Part shown: positions 1 through 15,447 of the stretch, one piece after another
Position numbering within the stretch: position 1 is the first letter of the stretch
Layout of the letters: every line of letters starts with the position of its first letter
From: Lotus japonicus
Lineage: Eukaryota > Streptophyta > Magnoliopsida > Fabales > Fabaceae
DNA length: 64,000 nt
Reading direction: 5' to 3'
Assembly (NCBI RefSeq): GCF_012489685.1
Contig: NC_080043.1
Coordinates: 56,194,289-56,258,288, forward strand
Program-made: the position numbers and the translations under genes
Notes under the pieces: model-generated
Told to the model about the DNA's origin: nothing
Databases searched by the model: none
What the model saw: only the letters and a program-made list of their open reading frames with translations

Positions 1-189
1 TCATGTGTGTGTATTATGCATATGTGAGACAAGTGAAGAAATGATCAAACAAAATGTAAACCTCTAAAGTGCAATAGATTATGAAAGAATTGGATCCTTT
101 CAAGTTATTTATTCTAAAAAATAGTTCCAACTTATAACTCTTTTAGTATGTTATTATCTTTAAATCTTACAATTAGTATCAAATAGTCT

Positions 190-366
190 TAAACTTATTG
201 TCCCTCGGGCCAACCCGGTCCCGTCCTACATAGAACCGTCTTAAATTGGACCCGCATAATGTCGGGTTGCTTCGGGTCTAGAGACGGGTTAGGGTCTATG
301 AATTGACCCGATCAATATTTAGGGCCGGGTTAGGGTTAACCAAAACCCGTCCCTTGTACACCCCTA
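190..366. mobile_element. End of a hAT-like/MITE element rich in GGGT motifs, cutting the LINE
   Basis: The stretch is full of short GGGT/ACCC motifs (for example cgggttagggt and aaaacccgtccc) and ends with cttgtacacccccta-like sequence at about 355-366. Read on the minus strand this is the motif aggggtgtacaag, which is common at one end of plant hAT-like elements. The LINE reading frame on the minus strand stops abruptly at this point. I infer that the element lies across the LINE and that the rest of both may lie left of the window. The other terminus and the target duplication are not visible, so the family call is tentative. Confidence 0.45.
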
Positions 367-2727
367 CCAGGCACAACTTCTAAAGACAGAAGCAAGGGGG
401 GCTGATCAGACTTCAGCGGGTTAAGGTGTGTTGCATGGGCATCGGGAAAACGCAAACTCCATTTCAAGTTAGCAAGCCCGCGATCCAACCTTTCTTTCAG
501 AGGCCTTCGCTGCCAAGTAAAGCTAGGTCCAATGAAACCCAAGTCAATGAGCTCACAATCATCAATAATATCTGCAAACTCCCTAGCCCCTCTAGGAGTT
601 CCCTGAGACACGCTACTCCATCTTTCACAGTCGGAGGTTATGGCGTTAAAGTCACCTATAAGAGCCCAAGGGATATCAACAGAGGCATGGGTGTCACGAA
701 TCACCTCCTAGAGGCTACCTCGTTGAGCATACCTAGGGCTCCCATAGACTGCGGTAAGTAGCCAAGGTGCCCCGGCCTTCCAACGGAGCTGCATAGAGAG
801 GTGCTGAGAAGTAGAGTATGTATCTTGCACTATCCACAAGGAAGAATCCCACAAGCACCAAATTCCCCCTGACTTCCCAGTCGCATCCACCTTTGCATGC
901 CCATCAAAACCAATGTCGTCAATAATTTTATCAGCTGATACACCACTTAGTTGGGTCTCTAACATAATCAAGAAGGAGGCAGAATGAAGAGCACACAAGT
1001 CTTTAACAAGTCCTCTAAACCCTTTAGCCTTGGTGCCTCTGCAATTCCAACTGATGAGATTCATTAACAACTATTGGAGAGTTGTTGGGTCTGAGACCCA
1101 GTTCATGTCTGCTGAGGCATATCCTCAAAAACACGTTTAGGCCTCGGAGAAGAACCTCCACGTCCCAGGCTCCTGCCATCACCAACTACACTGTCAATGT
1201 TCAGGGTGGGCTTAACAGCGAGGATCATGGAGGAAGAAGTAGCACTCATGCTACTAGGCCCATTGATAGTACCCTCATGGTGATCCCTAATCAAGATACG
1301 AAGAGGGCTCGACCCAATGGGCTTTCCTGTGGTATGTTTCGTCACGTTGGCCCCATCACACCGAGTATTATTTGACTCATTAAAGGCAGCATGCCTATTT
1401 TTGCTGCATTAGACTTGATTGGTTGCTGGCTTCCAACCGAGCCCACTTTATTCTTTCCTTTATTGCTTTTACCGTTACCAACTTCCTCTCCTTTAATTCC
1501 GCGTCGAATATTCTTGCGTTTCACCAACATCCATGGGCCAAGCATGGCCTCATCCGATTTTTCTCCTGGGATCTCGGAAACCTCCCCCTTCCCGTTAGTC
1601 ACGTCAATCATGGAGTCTTGACTGACAGGTGCATTAATTGCCACGTTCAGGTCACCTGGGTTAGAAACCCGAATTTCATCTTGATTTCCCGCCGCCACCT
1701 TCTCCGGTTTGCCTATGTCCACAGGTACCAAGTCCCTAGTGGGTGTCACCACCAGGGATCATGGTTTCATCATCTTCAGTCTAGGGTTTCTCTACTATCA
1801 CTGCCTCAGTGCACTGTTCACGATGATGGTCATACTTTCCAAAGCCAAAAAAAATCTGATGCAACCCTTCGACTCGATATTCAAGGTAAGACCCATCACA
1901 CACACAGTTGGTGTTAGCTTCCTACGAAGGTTAATCTCTACACAAATCCGAGCAAACTTCCCCTAGATTGAATGGAGGTGAGGCGATTAATTTTCAACAT
2001 AGTACCTAATTGCCTTCCAACCCTGGACAGGAACTCGGTATTACATAGCTCAATAGGAATGTCGGGAATCCTAACCCACACTGCCACCTTCTCAACTTTC
2101 TTCACACTTGTCATGAAGAAGGGCCTCCACCGCTGCGTGATCAGATAATGGTTAGCTACCATCCAAGGACCTCCAAACAAAGCATTATTGTAGTCCTCCT
2201 CCTTTGAGAACCTCACCAGGAAATAGTTATGGGGCATGTCAATGACCTGAACTTGACCTCGAATCCCCCAGAGCCTTGTCAATCGTTGTTCCATGAACCT
2301 CAGCGATGCCTTCATTCCTAGGAGCCTCACGACAAACGAGTTCTTTTTCCATGGTTCACACCATCGGGCAAACTCTTCTTTAGTTACTTTAATCTCCGGG
2401 CAAGGGTCAAACTCTGTCTCCTGCTCCTCATCCTCCTTGTACCAGCGGTTCTCCGGAAGGTCCTCATCATCCACGTCTTCCATGTATGGACCCATGAAAT
2501 CATCCTCATCTTCATGAGTCAAGTTCAGTAGTTTGCTTCTATAGGAAACTCCCTCCCCTACATCAGTTAGCCTTAGTTGCTTCCATGTCCATATCAGTGG
2601 GGAACACCGGAGCATCCCCTCTAGTTTTGACCTTTTTGGTGCTTCGCACCATATGGTCCTCCTCTTGAGTGGTCTCCGTTGTCGTAACCCTAGTAGAGCC
2701 ATTGAGCGCAACCATCGCTGGTGATGT
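366..2727 (-). pseudogene. Decayed LINE (L1-type): DUF4283 ORF1 plus the start of the endonuclease
   Basis: On the minus strand from about 2727 a protein starts MVALNGSTRV and is frame-shifted near 2565. It then runs through an acidic segment into a DUF4283-type domain (about 2420-1960, with FGGPWMVANHYLITQRW and VAVWVRIPDIPIELC), the usual N-terminal region of plant LINE ORF1. A zinc-knuckle region follows near 1850. Then comes a basic linker ending in a GPWMLVKRK motif (near 1500) and an apurinic endonuclease-like domain (1070-370) starting ISWNCRG and containing IGDFNAI. Several stops and frameshifts break it. Reverse transcriptase is absent because the element is cut at about 366. This is a dead relic. 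Confidence 0.85.
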
Positions 2728-2867
2728 AAACTTAATACTATTCCGTAAGTATTAATCACAACTTTCAGATTAAAAATTAAATTCATTTAATTATATTTTC
2801 AAATGTAATAAGTAGTAAAATCAATATCAATATATATTATAAAAGAAGAACTTCTATCAGGCTGATT

Positions 2868-3535
2868 TAGTGACGTGTCGTTCTCACGTTAATTCTTAGT
2901 GACGTGTCAATCTCACGTTAATTCTCATAAAAAAAATTCCACGTGTCATTCTCAGGTTAATTCTCATAAAAAAAATACATTTTTAAAAGTTTAGATTTGA
3001 TTAGGATTTAGGTTGCTTATTTCTTGATTTTATCTTAATTTATTTTTAGAGTATTAATTAATTTTTATGGTATTTTTATTGAATTTTCGGATTTTAATTA
3101 ATTCAGGATTTTATGAGTTTTTATTGTGATTTACTAGATTTTGATAGTTTTTATCTATATTTATTTAGTACATTTTTTAATTTTAGATTTGATTAGGATT
3201 TAGGTTGTTTATTTCATGATTTTATCTTAATTTATCTTATTATTTTTTTTAGAGTATTAATTAATTTTTATGGTATTTTTGTTGAATTTTCGGATTTTTA
3301 ATTAATTCAGGATTTATGAGTTTTAATTGTGATTTGCTAGATTTTTGAAGTTTTTATCTATCTTTATTTATTACCTTTTTAAATTTTAGATTTGATTAGG
3401 ATTTAGGTTGTCTATTTCTTGATTTTATCTTAATTTATCTTAAAATCCTTAATTAAATAAAAATCTGAAAATTCAATAAAAATAACATAAAATTTAATTA
3501 ATACTCTAAAAATAAACTTTTTCTTCACCTAAAAT
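2868..3535. repeat. Tandem plus inverted AT-rich repeats in the Helitron
   Basis: Two layers are visible. First, a short unit containing gacgtgtcNNtctcacgttaattct is repeated about three times at 2868-2970. Second, a unit of about 200 bp beginning near tttagatttgattaggattt recurs at about 2990, 3183 and 3390. Each copy carries tagagtattaattaattttt and gaattttcgg motifs. At 3445-3530 the same motifs run in reverse complement (ttaattaatactctaaaaat), so the last copy forms a long foldback with its neighbours. Confidence 0.75.
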
Positions 3536-4952
3536 TTATTTCCATTACAAATCTTGAAACCGATTTTTTAAACGTAATTTTAAATCTGATAAACTTTTTC
3601 ATAAAATTTTACAATTTTAAAAGATTTGCCTTAATTATTTAAGATTTACCTAGATTACTCATTACTAATACTGCATCATTCATCTCCTCCCCTATATGCC
3701 TCTACTGTGAACCGGTTGACATGGAGGAAAAATGAGGAAAATCACTCAAGTATGCAACTGCTTCATGTGGTGCTGATAATTGTGTAATGTGATAGTTGTG
3801 TAAGTGTTTTACATAAATGTTGTTGAGTAATTAGATTATTTTCCTCATCCTCTTTTGATATATTTGTTCCCCATCTCGCGTTTCAAGGTATTTAGTTCTC
3901 TACTCTTTCTTTTCTTGCTTTGGATTATCAATATTTATTTGGGTTCTTATTTTCTGTTTTCATTTTATTTCTTTGTTATTTTCTGAGTAGGATGAAGAGA
4001 ATCCTAACGAGAAGAAACTATAGGAACCCAATAATTGACAAGAGAAGAAAGAAGAATCTAAGTTCGTGTGAGTGGTGAGTTTCTGATTCAGGTTCGATGT
4101 GAGAATGTTTTATAAGCTTTTCCCCTCTAGATTATGATTACTTCATTGGTGAGATTCATGCTAGATTGTGGAGACCCCAAGTTACAGGTGCTCGGAGTTG
4201 CTTGCTGATTTTCCCTATGGCTTCAACTCAGATATTTGGTATCAAAGATCTCTTTTGTGGTTAATCATTCATTATATTTCTTTTCAAGTTGGTTATGATG
4301 CATGAAGGCTAATTAATTGATGTTCCTTCTCTTTTGAGTTAATTTGCTAGCTGAGATAAGATGAGAACGCTTAAATGATGAAATTCAAATCCTTTCTTCA
4401 CTAGATTTCAGTTTCATTGACAGGTTGAACTTACCTGTCATTGTTTATGCTTATTTTCTTATAAGTTTTTCTTTTCATTTGTGTATCAGGTTTTTCTTTA
4501 TTGTTATGAGATAATTATGCTTCATTCTATGAGTCTGTCTCCTCAATTGCGGTTGCTTTGCATTAAGGAAGTTGATTTTGGTCAAGTATTGTGATAATTT
4601 TTAAATGCTATCATCATCATTGTCCTTGGGTTGGATCTTTGGTCTGCAAACTTTAATTTTCTGGTGAAAGAAAGTTTTGGGAGATGAGGGATTGATCTCA
4701 TCTCAAAGTCCAAAGAAAAGTTGTTATGGTATTTGTAGTGAGTAGTTTCTTTTAGTTGTAGAATATAGAAGGTTTAGTATCATATTTTATATTTAATCCA
4801 GGCTTTTTGATTAAAAGACAAATTTTCAGTGAACTGTGTTTTTATGTCAGAATAACTTTGCTCTCTTCTTCCAAATTTATTAGTCGGTGATGCATCATAA
4901 TAATAGGACAATCTAACTATTAAATGGTAGCTTAGTGGTGTATATTATTTGA
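3536..4952. other. Helitron interior without a recognised gene
   Basis: About 1.4 kb of more balanced composition than its AT-rich surroundings. It contains polypyrimidine runs followed by AG and short purine-rich blocks, as expected if fragments of a spliced host gene had been captured. I could not identify a protein in any frame. Capture is therefore only a suggestion based on the position inside a Helitron. Confidence 0.3.
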
Positions 4953-4960
4953 CTTGAAAG

Positions 4961-5890
4961 CAGGGGCAGAGGCATGAATTTCAGAAAGGGGGGACTAAGA
5001 TATAAAAGGAACATAATTTGTAAGAAAATTTCAATTTTTATCAACTAAAGAATGTGCAAAAAAAAAAACAAAACAAGAATGAAGTAGCAGCCCAACCTAA
5101 GAAAAAACTCCTTTGTTGAAGGCCAAAACTTAAATGGGACATTTTACAAACAGTTGGTGTGCATAATTTTTATAACTTTTTTTTACAAGCAAAACACAAA
5201 AACCACAAATTTAATCTCATATAATCAGATCGATTAACAAGGTTATTAAAACTGGACCGTTGATCAAATCGGTGAGGGAATTGGTTCACCGTTCATTGGA
5301 TCAATCGTAGTTGAATTGTGGTCTGACCGGTATAGCCGCTATAAATTAAATATATCATTTAAAAAAATTATATAGTAGATTACAAAAATTGATATTAAAT
5401 AATTACCAAATTTTAACTGAGAAATTAAATTTATATTTACCTTAAATATCACAGATTCAAATTGATTTCAAATAATTTTATAGGATTGTTTAAAAATTAA
5501 CACAAAAAAATGCTATCAAATGCTTCGTATAAGTTAAAATTATTCTTTTATATTTTTTATTACTATGTTGGAAAGAGGTGCAACTCTAATGTCAAAAAAA
5601 GTGCAGCCCAATAGCTTTCACGTCTAATAAAAAAGGTCAATATGTAACAAAACCCTAATATCTATTTCTAATTTCAATTGTTAGTGGATAACACAGAGGT
5701 TCAAAAGAATGTCTACTGAATCTGAAAGAGAAACGCAAACAACATAGAGATCACCTCTTCCTCTCAGCTCAACCTTCCCCTCCCTCCTCTCCTTCTCAAG
5801 TCTCACACTGCTTCAATTTTTTTTCTTGAGACATTCCTAAAATTCAGGGGTGACTAACATGGACAAGTCACCCCTGTGCCTCCGCCACTA
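4961..5890. mobile_element. Non-autonomous hAT element (930 bp) with 8-bp TSD
   Basis: The element starts caggggcagaggc and ends gcctccgccacta, an imperfect inverted repeat of the cagtggcggaggc type. It is flanked on both sides by cttgaaag (4953-4960 and 5891-5898), an 8-bp duplication diagnostic of hAT. Just inside the right end a run of sequence (caagtcacccctgtgcc) matches the inside of the hAT at 61210-62909 in inverted orientation, so both belong to one family. No transposase reading frame is present. It was inserted into the Helitron at 2827-6659. Confidence 0.85.
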
Positions 5891-6659
5891 CTTGAAAGTG
5901 AATTATGTCATGGAAAATCTCTCTTCACTTCCATGTATGTAATTTATGGCTTATGCTCCATAAACTAATCTCAGTGTAACATTTAAAATTATGTGTCGTA
6001 CGACGACTAGAGAACTATTAATCTATTCGCATACAAATAATTCCATGTTAAAACTAACATAAAAATTAATTTTAATATCATTTCAGTACTTTTTTTTAGT
6101 TTTTAAAACCAACTTTAGATGTAAATATAATTAACTATTTGATAATTTGATGATAAAAATATTTATGCGGAGATTAGAAAATATTAGTATAGATATAATT
6201 TATATTTATTTATGTTTAAAGAATTAAAAGTTCATACAAGGGGAACAAGCATGAAAAATTTAATAAAGAAATAAGTTTTGATTTAATTTCTATATTATAC
6301 AACACAATATCATGTTTTTATTTTTGGGCAACTCTCAATTTGATGATAATTTTTTTTTGCGGAGATTTGAAAACATTAGTACATATATAATTTATATTTA
6401 TTTATGTTTAAATAATTAAAAGTTCATACGAGGGGAACGAGCATAGAGAAATAAGTTTTGATATAATTTCTATGCAACATCTGGAAGCCAAAATAAGTCT
6501 TAATAATAGTTTATCTTTTTGGCCACTTTATATTAGTTAATTCAATATATGCTTACAGAGCACTAGAATTGAGTGTATGAATTTATGCTCTTTAAATATT
6601 TACATCTTTCAAATACAATAGACAAATTCCTCGTGCAACGCGCGGGTAAAAAACACTAG

Positions 6660-7266
6660 TATTATATATAACAAACACGTTAGTGTTTTGGCGTACAAAT
6701 TACAAAAACAGTATGATAATGTTAATTAATTAAAATCATTTGAAAAAAAAGTATAGAAATAATATATACTAATATACCAATAAAAATATTAAATTATTAT
6801 TACTGGAATTGAAATAATAAATTTTAAATTATTAAGAACATTAATTATTTTTACCAAAAATTAAATTAATTATTAAATTATAATATTAAAATAACTTCAG
6901 TATTAATTATAAAAAATGAAGAAAAAACAATAAAGAATTGTATAATGCTAAAATTTATTTAATATTAATTATCAAGCATAAATTTTATACATGAACTATA
7001 ATTGACCATTATTTATAAAAAAATAATAAGATAAATTTAATAAATTAAATTATATATTATGTTTTATGACACTTTTTTAGGGTATTTGATCTCTACTTCC
7101 AACTTTACTTATAAAATTTATTTGAAATAAAATTAATAAAATTATTAGCCAATTAACTTTGAGTAAAAAAATTACATTCTATGAAATCTTTACAAAAGTT
7201 GTTTCTTCAACTCGCTTCTGAGTTTTGTACCAAACTCGTGTCAAAGTTAAAGCGTATGCAGGGGGA
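6660..7266. other. AT-rich spacer, nothing recognised
   Basis: Very AT-rich sequence between the Helitron end and the next repeat. No reading frame, tRNA or terminal repeat could be supported. Confidence 0.5.
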
Positions 7267-7490
7267 TGTTAGGTGGTTATGAATTTAAAAGATTCTGTTA
7301 TGTCTCTTACGGAGTTACGGTTCAATTAGACAGTTGGAGAGCTGGTTAGAGAATATCCACTCCTTATATAAACAACACATGTATTCATCACTTGTAATCA
7401 ATCGATTCATTTCATACAATAAGATTCAGTTACACTTTTCCCCCTAGCTACTGAGAGATCTCTCTGACTCTCTCTACAGTTATACCAACA
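7267..7490 (+). mobile_element. Possible short solo LTR (copia-like)
   Basis: The block begins tgttaggtggtta and ends ttataccaaca. It contains a ccttatataaac TATA-like segment (about 7356) and an LTR-like run ending in ctctctgactctctctacag, as in short plant copia LTRs. The five flanking bases do not match (gggga and agtac). It could be an old solo LTR or a fragment. Confidence 0.35.
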
Positions 7491-7796
7491 AGTACCTATC
7501 CCACTGCATATTAATCTGGTCTGCATCCAATAATAATTCAACAAATTTTTCATCCACCATCATTGCAATTCTTTTGCATGATACATGTGATGAGTTAATG
7601 AGCATAATGGTGGAAACAAGGTATTTTGAATTTTGAAATTATACCATAACTTTTCTATACCAGCTTTCACATGCTCTATTCTATACCAGATTGATGAGTT
7701 AATCCATTTTATCCTAAGAGAAAATGGAAGGGGAGTGAAAGATGTAGCCATGGTTATTTTAGCCTTTAAGAAACAGTCATTATATATTTTTGTCAT

Positions 7797-7968
7797 ACAA
7801 GCTTATCTATAAGCTATTTTGGGAAAGTTATTGACATAAGCTGAGAGCCTGAAAATATGCTATAAGTAAGCATAAGCTTATTTTCATAAGTTAATCTAAA
7901 CAGCTTATGTAAATAAGCTCAAAACAGCTTATAGATAGACAAAACTATTTACATAGGTTCTCCCAAAC
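7797..7968. repeat. MITE-like foldback
   Basis: The block shows inverted symmetry. Cttatctataagctatttt near its left end pairs with aaaacagcttatagatag near its right end, and inner segments (ataagcttat) also fold. There are no coding features. This is typical of small foldback transposons in the 3' flanks of plant genes; it lies about 550 bp beyond the RABE1 stop codon. Confidence 0.55.
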
Positions 7969-8511
7969 ATTCTCATATGAGCTGTGGGGGATTGAATTGT
8001 AGGGATTGAATTGATTAAAAGTCTCTAAACTGTAGGGATTGAATTGAAAATTTAATGAAAATATAACGACTTACAGACTAATTTAAGCTGATAAAATTCT
8101 AGTAACCTCCCCCTTCTACTTTTGACATAAAGCATACATTATTTTCACTAGTAAGAAATGTTGTTCACATAACATATTTGTCAAAGAGCAAGAGAGAACA
8201 GGTTTGATTATTCAAAAGTTTAAAAACAAACTTATACTAAGAATGAGATCAATATAATTTTATTAAATTTTAAAGAATCTCAATGCAATTAACCCTTCAA
8301 AAAATCAGATCAATGGATTATGTCTCAAACAAACAACATAAGGGTCAATGATACAATCACATCTACCTTTGCATTAATATATAACCTCCTGAAAAGTGAG
8401 AAACTATGAAAGAATGACAAGGTAAAACCACACAGAAAAGTCATCATCAATTTGTCATCATACAAGTATTTTCCTCCATTTGTCTTGTTCTTGGACAATG
8501 ATGTTGCCTCC

Positions 8512-12115
<3,604 letters not shown>

Positions 12116-12446
12116 GAACTTTGAATCAAACGATGAAGGGAAGTTCCTATTGAAAAAACAAAGAAATGAAATCAATTTCACGTTAATTCAGAAAATGAAA
12201 ACCAGATCTGAAACGGAAAGGGAAATGGGGGAGAGAAAAGGGATCTCCACTAGAAAACCAGATACAAAACCTTGAAGTTCTTCTAAGCTTTTTCGGCTAT
12301 GGTGGTGGGTCGCTAAAGTGCGCACTCTTTCAGCCTCTTCCTACCACAGGTGCGCACTGTTATTGAGAAACAGCAACAGGATTCAAGAGACAACAAAAGG
12401 AAACAACAACAAAGGTTTCTATCGAATTTCCAACAACAACTGATGA

Positions 12447-12465
12447 TAATAATAATAATAATAAT
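12447..12465. repeat. (AAT)n microsatellite
   Basis: A run of aat trinucleotides lies about 330 bp upstream of the RABE1 start codon, in its presumed promoter region. Confidence 0.8.
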
Positions 12466-12479
12466 ATATAGTGTTTTAA

Positions 12480-15447
12480 TCTGACATTGTCAAATAAAAA
12501 AACAAATTATTTATTGGTGAATTTGGTACAAGTGGCGTTACATGACTGGCATTGTTCTGTGCCTTCGCATTGCCAGCTAATATTATACGTTACAATATTT
12601 TCAAGCCGTTAATTAACTGTCAATGGGTATTTAATAATATTCTCAACAAAAAAAAATGGGTATCCGTATATAATTATATATACACTGAATTTGGTTCAAG
12701 TGAAAACTCTAGTTAAAGTTTGAGTTAAATCATAATAATAGCTTTAGGTTTTTAAGTGACCTAATTATATTTAAGATAAATGATAAAATATGAAATTTAT
12801 ATCTCTCATACGACTGGTTCACCTGTGACTAGGTAGAGTGATTTAACTCGAACTTTGTCTAATGTGACAACTATCAATTTAAAATTGAATTATTAAGATT
12901 TTAATAATACAAAACACATTAGGAAAAGAGTGTTGTTTAAATCACTCATTAGGGTCATTTTATCCACCCTAATGGACCATTGGTGTTTCAGAGTGCGTTT
13001 GTTATATTTTTTTAAAGAAAATTCATTCTTTAAATAAAAAACATTTCTTAAAAATTTAAAGATATTTTTTTAGTTTTTAAAAGTTCATTATTTTAAAAAA
13101 AATTGAAATCTAATTATTCTGAAAATCTAATTTATTGCTTTTTAAGAAATTTATAATAGTATATGAGAAAAGATTAAAAAAAAGTGACATCGGAAAAACA
13201 AAACACAAATCAACTAAGCTTATGCTCTTAAAGGCAATTTCTTTGGAACCCTTTCAAAAAGTGAGGGTTCCATACCTTTTAGTCATGTTTTCTCCATAAT
13301 AGACTTTTTAAAATTTATAAATACGACATTTGTATGATAAAAAATGAACTAAAGGGTATTGTGCCCTCTTATTTTCAATTGGTACCGAAGCAATGCCCCG
13401 TATTTAAAATCTGTACAAAATAATTTATTTTTAAACTGTTAAGACAGAAACAAACACGCTCTTAGACAATTCGTTTTACAATATATAGCAAGTTTTACAA
13501 ACTCAAGGATATGATACCATACCATGCCCTTTCAAAAAAAAAAAAAAAGGATGATATCATGATATGATCAATCATTACTTCATTAGTATTCGTATTCGTA
13601 TTAGACAATAATTACAGGGATCTAATAATGTGGCAGTTACAGATTCATTTATTTAAGTTTTAATCAATGTGATTAGATGGCAAAACCTACTGCTCGTATT
13701 TTTTTTTGTTTTCAAATGGAAAATTCTTTCTACTGCTCGTTTGATGAGGACATGAGGTTAGGTATTTTCTGATTTTTCATTTCTCAAAGCAATTGTTTTT
13801 GTAATCTTCTTGCCCTGTACAGTGTACACATGAGTTAATGATGAAGACACACAACACCGGTAAAAGAGGACTTTGACAATATCTGCGAGGATAAACGTTC
13901 AAAACATACTTGCCTTGTCTTGCCTAAACAAAGTGAGTGGCGTTTAAGGAAATAAAATAAGGCTCTTCTCGAACACAGTTTTTTTAGTTATTAATTGATG
14001 ATTGATGACAACTCTACCATAAGGTCCATACGACCATACAATAAGGTCCGCAAGATCCCAAAAAAAAAAAATGCAAATTCCATATATGCCACTCACTTTT
14101 TGTCATACACTCATTTTCACTTCTTTTCAAACATTATATAATTTCTCTTTTTTTTTATCTTTTATTTATATCTCTTATATGTACTGTTTCCGGTAATGAA
14201 CACTGAAAAAGGGTATAGATCTCAAACTCTAGTAGAGCTTAGGAATGGTAAATAGCCGGGATTTGGGTTTGGCACCCCACCTATTGGGTTTGACACCCCA
14301 CTTTATTCAATACGGGAATTAAATTTCCGTTTTCAAAACGGAATTTAAAATTCCGATTTTTTTTATATGCAATGAATGGTTGAAAATGTGTCACATATGC
14401 TAAAACACAAAACAGTTTTTTAATTTCCGTTTTTTTCGTATTAAATTCGGAATTTTAATTCCCGTTTTTAATAAAGTGGGGTGGGAAACCGAATAGGTGG
14501 GGTGCCAAACCTAATTCCCTAAATAGCCTAATCCTTTAGATAAATGAGCAAAAGTCCCCTACAATGTATGTCAGATCCCTTTTTATAGAGATTACATGAG
14601 ATCCCTAATTTTATCTCTAATGGGCTTGTTGGGTCATACTACGCTAGGCTCAACTCACTTACATAAGTCGTTCGCCCCAAACGATTGTTTCTAAAAGAAA
14701 TTCACTAATCCCCAAAGCATGTCCTCTTGCCGGTGGCGGGGAACCTTCTCTCGGGGTCATGCTGCCCCTGGGTGAGTCCCTCTTCGGGGTGGGGGTGGGG
14801 GGGGCTCGCCTTGTCCATGTACCAAAAAAGTATCTCTTTTAGATATGAAAATGAAATGAGCATGAATATCACGCGCGGGGGAAACTGAAAAAACAAGGTC
14901 ATGGACTTGCGCAAACAAGCACAATTTTGAGTTTTTTTTTTCAAATATGTCGAAATTAAAGGGTTCATAAGGTAAGATAACTTGTAGAATCAAATGAGTG
15001 CAAATAGTATAAGCAATCATGGTAGAAGAACAACCATTGATATGTCTCGCATGCAATTTCAGGGAGGCACAAAGCTACCATACAGTTATTACTCAACTCA
15101 AGGTCACAATTTTAAATTCATGGCTAAATAGTAAATAACCACTTTGGCAGGTAATTGTTAAGGACAAATTGCATGATATCTCGTGTCCTTCTTCTTTTTT
15201 TGTCAATTCGTGTACTTGACATAACCAATAGGTCCAATACAACTTTCTACCCGAAGCCCATTTTCAGCATCCAATACTTGGTAGACTAGTCATGTAGGAG
15301 AAAACAACATAACCCAATCCATTATCTTCTCACTTACAATATGCATTACATAGCCCAACCCATTATCAAATACTTTCTTCCCTTTCCCCTCACTTCCTTT
15401 TTCTACTTCGTCACTTAAGTAACTAGATAAGAATTTTATTTTTAATA
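12480..15447. other. AT-rich intergenic DNA upstream of RABE1
   Basis: There is no supported gene. It contains poly-A tracts (around 13538), a MITE-like foldback (14265-14511), and a short GC-rich island near 14720-14890 with a run of G blocks. Reading frames here are short and carry no recognised domain. Confidence 0.6.
14265..14511. repeat. MITE-like element with terminal inverted repeats
   Basis: The left end ggtttggcaccccacctatt is mirrored by the right end aataggtggggtgccaaacc. A second pair (ccccactttatt / aataaagtgggg) continues the repeat, so each arm is about 45 bp. The core contains more inverted motifs (aatttccgttttcaaaacgg and aattcggaattttaattccc). A clear target duplication was not found. 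Confidence 0.65.

Larger units (their letters stand above)
2827..6659 (+). mobile_element. Non-autonomous Helitron, about 3.8 kb
   Basis: The right end is clear. A GC-rich hairpin (ctcgtgcaacgcgcggg, 7-bp stem with two wobble pairs, about 6631-6647) is followed by taaaaaacactag ending at 6659 and then T, the CTRR-T end of Helitrons. The left end is less certain. A TC at 2827 follows an A and leads into an atatattataaaag start typical of plant Helitrons. No Rep or helicase reading frame lies inside. The body holds tandem and inverted AT-rich repeats (2868-3535), an unidentified 3660-4950 stretch that could be captured host DNA, and a hAT insertion (4961-5890). It lies just upstream of the decayed LINE's 5' end. 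Confidence 0.7.
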
